Below, in pieces: positions 7,651-13,255 of a DNA stretch of 64,000 nucleotides. Made by a program: the position numbers and the translations under genes. The notes under the pieces are model-generated. The model was not told where the DNA came from. It saw only the letters and a list, made by a program, of their open reading frames with translations, and did no database searches. The first letter of the stretch is position 1; every line of letters starts with the position of its first letter. This DNA comes from Pelethousia sp034933245 (lineage in GTDB: Bacteria > Bacillota > Clostridia > Christensenellales > CAG-138), in the NCBI GenBank assembly GCA_034933245.1, contig JAYFNX010000013.1:62001-126000 (forward strand), in the 5' to 3' direction.

Positions 7651-8307
7651 ATGGGCTTTAATTTAATTGATATAAATAATTGGGCACGTAAAGATTATTA
7701 TAATCATTATATGCACGAGATGCGTTGCACTTATAGCTTAACCGCTAATATTGATATAACCGGTGTGAGAGCAGCATTAAAAAGCATGAACAAAAAAATA
7801 TATCCTGCGCAAATCTATATGCTCACCACTATTGTTAATCGGTATCAAGAGTTTCGTATGAATACTGATGCTGATGGGAATTTGGGTTTTTGGGACGAGC
7901 TCAATCCGAGCTACACCATTTTCAATAAGGAAAAAGAAATGTTTTCGAGCATATGGACTATGTATAGTACTTCATTTATACAGTTTTATGGGCGCTGTAT
8001 ATCTGATATTGCCTGTTATTCAAGTGCCACTAATCTAATGCCGAAACCTAATGAACCACTCAATACTTTCAACATATCATGTTTGCCCTGGGCGAGTTTT
8101 ACGGGATTTAACCTAAATGTATACACAGATGGTTATTATCTGCCCCCTATATTTACTATTTGCAAGTTTATCGAGCAAGATAAAAAGGTTTTAATGCCAT
8201 TATCAGTACAAGTACATCATTCAGTATGTGATGGGTTTCATGTGGGGCGATTTATCAATGCGCTGCAAGAATGGGCAGACAACTATAACGATTGGCTCTA
8301 CAACTAA
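7651..8307 (+). CDS. cat: Type A chloramphenicol O-acetyltransferase
   Basis: The 218-residue protein aligns by eye with CatP/CatD type enzymes: MGFNLIDINNWARKDYYNHY, then CTYSLTANIDIT, PSYTIFNKEKEMFSS, PWASFTGFNLN and the active-site block VHHSVCDGFHVGRF (catalytic His pair near residues 189-190, Asp in CDG). It transfers acetyl from acetyl-CoA to chloramphenicol in the cytoplasm. The start at 7651 matches the family N-terminus and has ACGGAGA at seven bases; an adjacent ATG at 7648 would add one Met. The gene is AT-rich compared with the relaxase block, which fits recent acquisition as ICE cargo. Resistance is predicted from intact motifs, not demonstrated. Confidence 0.92.
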   Translation: MGFNLIDINNWARKDYYNHYMHEMRCTYSLTANIDITGVRAALKSMNKKIYPAQIYMLTTIVNRYQEFRMNTDADGNLGFWDELNPSYTIFNKEKEMFSSIWTMYSTSFIQFYGRCISDIACYSSATNLMPKPNEPLNTFNISCLPWASFTGFNLNVYTDGYYLPPIFTICKFIEQDKKVLMPLSVQVHHSVCDGFHVGRFINALQEWADNYNDWLYN

Positions 8308-8336
8308 TCTTCACAGATTACTTAAGTATACGGGCA

Positions 8337-8408
8337 GAAAGGAATGTAAAAACAATGGTATCAACAATTTCTATGCCGTGCATAGCATAGGCTATTGCAC
8401 GTTAAATT
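8337..8408 (+). promoter_or_regulatory. Leader copy R2 before the CD3324-family gene
   Basis: This is a direct repeat of R1, 781 bases downstream. GAAAGG is followed after about 12 bases by an ATG opening MVSTISMPCIA (8355-8390), then the same CGTGCA...TGCACG stem. The two leaders share the MVSTI start and the hairpin but differ at the peptide ends. Confidence 0.5.
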
Positions 8409-8464
8409 CAATATATGTAATAGCCTTTGCTATTCCTATCATTTGTATATATAGGAGGACGCAC

Positions 8465-8731
8465 ATGGGCTATACAAGCGCAATAAAGGTTTTGCCGGAA
8501 GACATGCTGAAACAAATACAAGAATATGTCGATGGGAAATCAATATACATTCCACGCAAAATATCAAACAGAAAGCAATGGGGCGAGGGTACCGACACAA
8601 AAGAGTTCATCCATTATCGGAATGAATGTATATTCAGAGAACATAGACAGGGTTTAAGCGCCGCCCAATTAGCAAAAAAGTTTTACTTAACTGAAAAAAG
8701 TATTCGAAGAATACTTAGGCAAAAAAGATAA
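8465..8731 (+). CDS. CD3324-family protein
   Basis: The 88-residue protein begins MGYTSAIKVLPEDMLKQIQEYVDGKSIYIPRK and ends with a HTH-like segment LSAAQLAKKFYLTEKSIRRILRQKR, the pattern of the clostridial CD3324 family (Mor-like fold). Members are often found beside resistance genes on mobile elements; their role is not established, though DNA binding is likely. AGGAGG at 8454-8459 fixes the start. It is followed immediately by a strong terminator and is preceded by the repeated leader, suggesting it is co-regulated with cat. Confidence 0.8.
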   Translation: MGYTSAIKVLPEDMLKQIQEYVDGKSIYIPRKISNRKQWGEGTDTKEFIHYRNECIFREHRQGLSAAQLAKKFYLTEKSIRRILRQKR

Positions 8732-8734
8732 TGC

Positions 8735-8774
8735 AAAAGTGCCATATTCAATTTGAGTATGGCACTTTTTCTTT
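8735..8774 (+). terminator. Intrinsic terminator after the CD3324-family gene
   Basis: AAAAGTGCCATA...TATGGCACTTTTT is a perfect stem of more than ten pairs followed by T-rich DNA. Confidence 0.85.
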
Positions 8775-9300
8775 TAAGAAAAGTGTGTGTTCCAGATATT
8801 TCAAGAGCTTATGTTATAATGGTAACAAATAAATCTGCCCCAACGGGAATAAAAAAAACCGTTGTTGCGGCGGCTAAATAGTTATGTACTGAACATGGGC
8901 AAAGCTGAACGGCGGTTTTGATAAGTGAAAATCAAAGCCGCCGTTTTCCGTTTTTAAAAGCTAGATTGCGGAGGGTGTATTAAGTTTGCCCTTTTCTAAA
9001 AACACGGCGGTAAAAGGAGAATACCGCTGTGTTTGTTTGCATTCGACATAATTTGATACCATTCTACTTGTCAAAAAAAGTTCTGATATTCCGTGGGACT
9101 ATTCCGGCCACATAGGTATTCATACACATCACATAATTAGATATTTTAGTTCTTGCGCCCGATTGGATTTCTTCCAGTCGGGCTTTTTTGTGTTTATTGA
9201 AATTTTTCTAAAGACATCACTCTCAACGTTTGGCATATCAGGCAAGCCACGTGTAGAGGGGAACGAAAGGGGAACCCATCACCCGCCTTTGCGGACGCGA
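8775..9300 (+). promoter_or_regulatory. Non-coding regulatory stretch with promoter and three terminator hairpins
   Basis: No credible gene is seen. A TATAAT box at about 8815-8820 follows a weak -35. Downstream are three stems with T-runs: 8919-8963 (AACGGCGGTTTTGAT...AAAGCCGCCGTT), 9000-9033 (AACACGGCGGTA...TACCGCTGTGTT) and 9158-9188 (CCCGATTGGA...TCCAGTCGGG, TTTTTT). A tiny ORF, MGKAERRF, lies just before the first stem. The arrangement recalls the attenuator between promoter and tet(M) in Tn916, where read-through feeds orf7, orf8, xis and int. That comparison is inference. Confidence 0.5.
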
Positions 9301-9314
9301 AGGGAGGTGAGAAC

Positions 9315-9752
9315 ATGGAACCTGATCGTTTGGAGTGGCAGAAACGATGTGCTTTCAACGCTTTCTGCAAGCGGGTATTAGAAAACGAAGCGTCCAACGC
9401 CCACCGGGACGTTAAGCAAACGCAAGTTAAGATCGTGAGCTTTTCAGACCTAACACCGCAAGAGTCTGCGCAGCTTTATTCCCAAGACAATTATTTTGAG
9501 AATGAAGACAGCGACACCTTTATTGTGGGAGGAAGGAAGATCACAACGAAACTGCTTGCCGAAGCTCTGCGCACGCTCCCGAAGGAAAAGCGCAAAGCCG
9601 TCCTGCTGTACTACTTTTTTAACAAGTCCGACGTGGAAATTGGAGAGTTGCTTCATATCCCGCGCAGCACGGTACAGTACAGACGGACAAGCTCATTCGA
9701 ACTGCTAAAACGCTATTTGGAGGAACACGCGGATGAATGGAACGATTGGTGA
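9315..9752 (+). CDS. Sigma-70-like regulator of the element (Tn916 Orf7 type)
   Basis: The 145-residue protein has a C-terminal sigma region 4-like HTH: LAEALRTLPKEKRKAVLLYYFFNKSDVEIGELLHIPRSTVQYRRTSSFELLKRYLEE (about residues 75-135), with an acidic linker before it. It matches in size and position Orf7 of Tn916-like elements, which promotes expression of excision and transfer genes. GGGAGGTGAGAAC precedes the ATG. Its last 20 bases overlap the next gene. Confidence 0.85.
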   Translation: MEPDRLEWQKRCAFNAFCKRVLENEASNAHRDVKQTQVKIVSFSDLTPQESAQLYSQDNYFENEDSDTFIVGGRKITTKLLAEALRTLPKEKRKAVLLYYFFNKSDVEIGELLHIPRSTVQYRRTSSFELLKRYLEEHADEWNDW

Positions 9753-9981
9753 GAGCAGCGAACGCGGCTTGTTACCGTATCCGGTCATTTTAGCCGCATC
9801 CAAAGGCGACCCCGACGCCATGCGAATTGTCGTTCGGCACTACGGCAGTTACATAGCCAGCCTATCATTACGCAGGCTGTGTGATGAACGCGGCAACAAG
9901 TATTGGGGCGTAGACGAGGACATCAAAGAGCGCTTGCAATCCAAACTGATGCGGGCCGTCCTCACGTTTAGGGCAGAGTAA
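9733..9981 (+). CDS. Helix-turn-helix protein (Tn916 Orf8 type)
   Basis: The 82-residue protein has LPYPVILAASKGDPDAMRIVVRHYGSYIASLSLRRL, the pattern of the small HTH_16-type domain found after orf7 in Tn916/Tn1549 elements. It overlaps the preceding sigma-like gene by 20 bases, so the two are probably translated together and act in the same regulatory step. The precise function in Tn1549-like elements is not known to me. Confidence 0.82.
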   Translation: MNGTIGESSERGLLPYPVILAASKGDPDAMRIVVRHYGSYIASLSLRRLCDERGNKYWGVDEDIKERLQSKLMRAVLTFRAE

Positions 9982-9984
9982 TTT

Positions 9985-10379
9985 TGGCGAGCCGAAGCAT
10001 GATATCCCCCTTTCTATGCTGTGGCTTTGCGCTCTGCTTGTGTTCCTTGACAAAGAAAGCGCGGAAGATAACGCCGTGGCAGTATAGGGCAAAGCGGATA
10101 CGTTTGGTTTATGCCGAGCCGGGCGGCGGGTGCGCCACGACCTCTATTTTCAGAGCGAGCGACTAACACCACGCCGTAATGCGAGCGTGGCGGCTCGCGG
10201 GCAAAGACACATAAGCCAAAACAATGATACTCCCTTACAGCCACAGTCCGAGCGTTCAAAGCGTCGCAGGCAATGGGTAGGGCCGCGTGAGAACCACGCG
10301 GGGGTGAGATTCCCGTGAGGCTGCGCCAGCAGCCGTCCGATCAAAGCTTTTTTGAAATATCCACCTTTTAGCCATTACC
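9985..10379 (+). ncRNA. Non-coding gap with stacked hairpins, candidate structured RNA
   Basis: No convincing ORF fills this 395-base gap before xis. From about 10170 it contains several nearly adjacent stems: CCACGC...GCGTGG (10170-10191), CCGCGTG...CACGCGG (10283-10301) and GGCTGC GCCA GCAGCC (10320-10335), with GGTGAGATTCCC between the last two. The density of compensating GC stems suggests a folded transcript or a protein-binding region controlling xis-int. I could not match it to a named RNA family. Confidence 0.35.
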
Positions 10380-10397
10380 ATGAAAGGGGGTATTCCT

Positions 10398-10634
10398 ATG
10401 GCAAAAAAGGAGACTGCCAGCGCCGCCGCGCCTGCGCTTCCCATGCTGAAAACGGTTGAGCAAATGAGTCGCATTTCAGGCATTGGAGAAAACAAGCTGC
10501 GTGAGCTGATGGAGCGCGGCGAGCTGGAATACATACAGAACGGCAACCGGCGCTTGATTGCCGACGCCGCGATCTGGAAATGGTACGAAAAAGCCAAAGT
10601 GGCAGCGTCCCCCTCTGTGGAAAGTGAGGGGTAA
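10398..10634 (+). CDS. xis: Excisionase
   Basis: The 78-residue protein carries a MerR/Xis-like winged HTH: MLKTVEQMSRISGIGENKLRELMERGELEYIQNGNRRLIADAAIWKWYEK, the standard excisionase pattern of Tn916-type elements. The start at 10398 is supported by AAAGGGGG at 10383-10390; the frame opens 18 bases earlier at an ATG without ribosome site. It is three bases upstream of int, with which it forms the recombination operon. Xis bends the ends and directs the integrase to excision. Confidence 0.9.
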   Translation: MAKKETASAAAPALPMLKTVEQMSRISGIGENKLRELMERGELEYIQNGNRRLIADAAIWKWYEKAKVAASPSVESEG

Positions 10635-10637
10635 CAT

Positions 10638-11927
10638 ATGGCCGTATCGTCCAGACAGGTACAGAATAAACGCGACGGCAACGGCGTTCTGACAGGAAAG
10701 CCGGGCACCGTCTACGACGTCAATATCAAGTACAATGCCCCGGATGGGAAAAAGACCTATTCCAAGAAGGGTTTTGCCACCAAAAAGGAAGCCGCACAGC
10801 ATGAGGCCGAGATGAAAACCAAGCTGCTCAATCCGACTTATACACCGGCAACAGCCCCACAAGGAAAGTTGACTGTAAAAGAGTATTTGGAGGAATGGGT
10901 AGAAAACCATGGCAAGGCCAATCTGCGGCCAAGCACTTTTGCAGGCTACAAGAGCCACATAAAAAACCATATCATCCCTTATATCGGTCATGTGCAGCTC
11001 CGGCAGCTTTCTCCGGCTATGATTGATAATATGTTTCAGAAACTTTTTGATAAGGGACTTTCCAACAGCACAGTCCGATATGCACAGCGCATTTTGAGCG
11101 TATCGATGGAGGCTGCCCGGAAGTATCGCTATATTGAAACCAACCCTGCCCGCGACATCATTACCAAGTTCGGGAAACAGGGTAAGACGCCTGATCCCTA
11201 TACCGTTGAGCAGATGCAGGAGTTTATGAGCAAGGTTATCGGCACCGAATGGGAAATGACGGTGATGCTTGCCGGTATGTACGGTCTGCGTTTGAGTGAA
11301 ATCATCGGTCTGCGTTGGCAGAACGTCGATCTGCAAAACAATACCTTCGGCGTTGTGGAGCAGCTACCTTTCAATCTGCCTGCCGGGACAAAAAACGTCG
11401 CGGAAATGGCACCGACGAAATCCAACGACCGTGTCCTGCCTATCACAGATTTGACGAAACCTTACTTTGAACGGCAGCTTGCCATGCAGGAGCGCCGCAA
11501 GGAATTGACCGCAGCGGCGGGGGCAGCGTACTACGACAACAATCTGGTGGTGTCCAAGCCGGACGGTGCGCCATATCGCCGCGACACCGTATCAACTGCT
11601 TTCGGGCAGCTTATCCGGCACCTTGAAATGCCGCACATTCGCTTTCACGATTTGAGGCATACGGCGGCGACGAACATGCACCAGCTCACCGGCGACTTTT
11701 ATACTGTAGGCGAGATATTGGGGCATACGCTTAAAGGCATCGGCATTTCCCTCGGTATCTCAACCAACCTTGAAGTGGTAACGGCACAATATGTCGATGT
11801 CCGGCTGGACAGAAAAAAGACCGTGCTGGATACCTACCATAAGGCGCTTCACCCGCAGAAAGAGCCGGAGAAGCCCGCGAAACCGGCGAAGCAGAGCAAA
11901 AAGAAAAGCAGTGAAATGGAGCTGTAA
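10638..11927 (+). CDS. int: Tyrosine site-specific integrase
   Basis: The 429-residue protein has an N-terminal arm-binding domain (about 1-75), a SAM-like core-binding domain (TVKEYLEEWVENH..., about 78-165) and a catalytic domain. Catalytic residues visible are Arg218 (GLRLSEIIGLRW), His337/Arg340 (HDLRH), His363 (GEILGH) and the probable nucleophile Tyr385 (AQYVDV). The tail is Lys/Pro-rich (PEKPAKPAKQSKKK). It integrates and excises the element. GAGGGGTAACAT precedes the start. Short repeats resembling arm sites lie downstream between the gene and tRNA-Ser. Confidence 0.92.
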   Translation: MAVSSRQVQNKRDGNGVLTGKPGTVYDVNIKYNAPDGKKTYSKKGFATKKEAAQHEAEMKTKLLNPTYTPATAPQGKLTVKEYLEEWVENHGKANLRPSTFAGYKSHIKNHIIPYIGHVQLRQLSPAMIDNMFQKLFDKGLSNSTVRYAQRILSVSMEAARKYRYIETNPARDIITKFGKQGKTPDPYTVEQMQEFMSKVIGTEWEMTVMLAGMYGLRLSEIIGLRWQNVDLQNNTFGVVEQLPFNLPAGTKNVAEMAPTKSNDRVLPITDLTKPYFERQLAMQERRKELTAAAGAAYYDNNLVVSKPDGAPYRRDTVSTAFGQLIRHLEMPHIRFHDLRHTAATNMHQLTGDFYTVGEILGHTLKGIGISLGISTNLEVVTAQYVDVRLDRKKTVLDTYHKALHPQKEPEKPAKPAKQSKKKSSEMEL

Positions 11928-11981
11928 ACGACGTAAGTTTTTATGGCTCCGTGCGGCTTCTTATAGCCTTTTAGAGAATGT

Positions 11982-12119
11982 GGGCACCATTTGGGCAGCT
12001 GTGTATACATTATTCGCGCATAAGAAGAATGGAGTATTTTTCCGTGTTGGATGTCGGGCACCATAAATCAGAGCACAATGGGCAACATTTGAACGGGAAG
12101 TGATAAAACAGGGCACCAT
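11982..12119 (+). repeat. Four GGGCACCAT-type repeats, probable integrase arm sites
   Basis: GGGCACCAT occurs exactly at 11982-11990, 12056-12064 and 12111-12119, with a one-mismatch GGGCAACAT at 12080-12088, all in the same orientation between int and the element's right end. Tn916-type integrases bind short direct repeats in this position. Confidence 0.6.
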
Positions 12120-12131
12120 GGAGAGATAGAG

Positions 12132-12166
12132 AAATCCCCTGGAAATGCAATATTTCCAGGGGATTT
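12132..12166 (-). terminator. Terminator of tRNA-Ser
   Basis: AAATCCCCTGGAAAT / ATTTCCAGGGGATTT forms a 15-bp perfect stem immediately 3' of the minus-strand tRNA. Its integrity suggests that the ICE did not insert within the tRNA or terminator but next to them. Confidence 0.75.
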
Positions 12167-12255
12167 TGGCGGAAGCGGTGGGATTCGAACCCACGAGCCC
12201 TTGCGGGCTACCTGATTTCGAGTCAGGGCCGTTATGACCACTTCGATACGCTTCC
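12167..12255 (-). tRNA. tRNA-Ser(CGA)
   Basis: The minus strand gives GGAAGCG ... CGCTTCC with an encoded CCA, a D-arm, an anticodon stem CCTGA/TCAGG around CTCGAAA (anticodon CGA), the long variable arm expected of tRNA-Ser (AGCCCGCAAGGGCT) and a T-arm GTGGGTTCGAATCCCAC. It reads UCG codons. Confidence 0.95.
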
Positions 12256-12296
12256 ATATTTAGTTTATTGCATAAACGGCGGCTCTCTATTCACTC

Positions 12297-12347
12297 TAAC
12301 ATGATTTCGAGTCAGCCCCGTTATGACCACTTCGATACCTCTCCATA
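12297..12347 (-). pseudogene. 5' half of a degenerate tRNA-Ser
   Basis: This segment repeats the acceptor, D-arm and anticodon-arm part of the neighbouring tRNA-Ser with about 85% identity (GTATCGAAGTGGTCATAACGG and CTGACTCGAAATCA blocks) but has mismatched acceptor and anticodon stems and no variable arm, T-arm or 3' end. It is a broken duplicate, perhaps a footprint of an earlier integration at this locus. Confidence 0.7.
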
Positions 12348-12599
12348 AAACTTGATTGGTACCATCATCTTGGTAATTTCGGCCTTCCGCATTGCAACGG
12401 GAAGGATAGCTGTGCCTTCCAAACAGTAGCTGACCGGTACAGGTGCGCTGTACAAACAGGAACTTAACTATATGCAGAAAATAGATATAAATATAACCCC
12501 GCATCAGCCCTGATTGCATTCGCAACCGAAAAACCACACGTGGACTATTATATCTTATACGCTCAAGAATTGCAATAAAGTCCACACATGTAATCTGGG

Positions 12600-12761
12600 T
12601 TAACGATAGGTGAGATACAGCACAAACAAGGTGTAAGCCAAGAATAAACCGGCGGATAGAAAAGCAGCTGAAGTAAAGTTCTGCAGGCGCTTTTGCTTAC
12701 GACAAAAAATGGCTGCGACAAGAATAATAATACCGATACTCCCAGATAGCCATGCAGGCAT
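12600..12761 (-). CDS. 53-residue small membrane protein
   Basis: An ATG at 12761 preceded by TATAGGAGGAACTACCTA opens a 53-codon frame beginning MPAWLSGSIGIIILVAAIFCRK. Two hydrophobic segments (about residues 6-20 and 31-50, AAFLSAGLFLAYTLFVLYLTY) are separated by a basic loop KQKRLQN, so it should be a two-pass membrane protein with the loop in the cytoplasm. I do not recognise a family. The excellent ribosome site and clean hydrophobic pattern argue that it is real. It stands alone between tRNA-Ser and the PAS-GGDEF gene. Confidence 0.65.
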   Translation of the reverse strand: MPAWLSGSIGIIILVAAIFCRKQKRLQNFTSAAFLSAGLFLAYTLFVLYLTYR

Positions 12762-13255
12762 AGGTAGTTCCTCCTATATATTTATGCTGTCCGCTTTTAT
12801 TGTAATCGTTGGAGACAGTTTGCGCAAGCTGTAAAACAGAGCAATCTGATTGCCTCCTGAGCCCGTGCTTTGCTGCATCGCTTACTCTGCGGAAGTTGCT
12901 TAAACGGAATCTTTACACGCCTTTTTCCATTGGAACTATTCTGGCCCTCCAACGCAACTTGCCTCTCCGGCAATCCAGCATATAATCCCGAGCTGCGCTG
13001 CTGGAAATGCCCTTGCGCGTGCTATTTCATTGTGCATTCGTTCTGTAATTGTCCGTAGATTGGATTCCATAAGCAGATCGTCATTTTCTAATATCTATTT
13101 TTCAAGATGCCTCCGCATTGGCAAAACCAAGCAAAAAGAAAAGTAGACATAGAAATACCAAAATTTTTCATATTTGCGGGTCGGTATTAAAGAGAACGGA
13201 TGCATCTCATCCTATTCCACCTCGTGCTGCGTTAAAAAGCGTAGAAATTATCTGC
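12762..13255. other. Intergenic region without a supported gene
   Basis: Only weak frames are visible here, such as 44 codons on the minus strand from 13070 (MESNLRTITERMHNE) without a ribosome site. I see no tRNA, strong terminator or recognisable riboswitch. Confidence 0.5.

Larger units (their letters stand above)
1..12130. mobile_element. Tn1549/Tn916-type integrative conjugative element, right portion
   Basis: The block contains topB, ArdC/YodL protein, Cys-rich VLP protein, MobP relaxase, MobC, XRE regulator, orf7-like sigma factor, orf8-like HTH protein, xis and int, in the order and orientation known from Tn1549-like elements (plus-strand transfer genes, minus-strand mobilisation block, plus-strand regulation and recombination module at the right end). 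The cargo is a chloramphenicol acetyltransferase with a CD3324-family gene and a separate two-gene AT-rich cassette. The left end and the type IV secretion genes lie before base 1. The right boundary is inferred to fall between the last integrase arm-like repeat (about 12119) and the tRNA-Ser terminator hairpin (12132); it has not been proven by comparison with an empty site. Confidence 0.88.

Noticed and set aside
8337..8408. Integron attC-like site at the repeated leader (GTTAAAT core)
   Set aside because: The partner core and bulged stem are missing, and copy R1 breaks the core; no integron integrase is present.
10283..10340. Cobalamin riboswitch (GGTGAGATTCCC resembles the B12 box region)
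   Set aside because: The conserved GCCACTG and surrounding helices are absent and the downstream gene is an excisionase.
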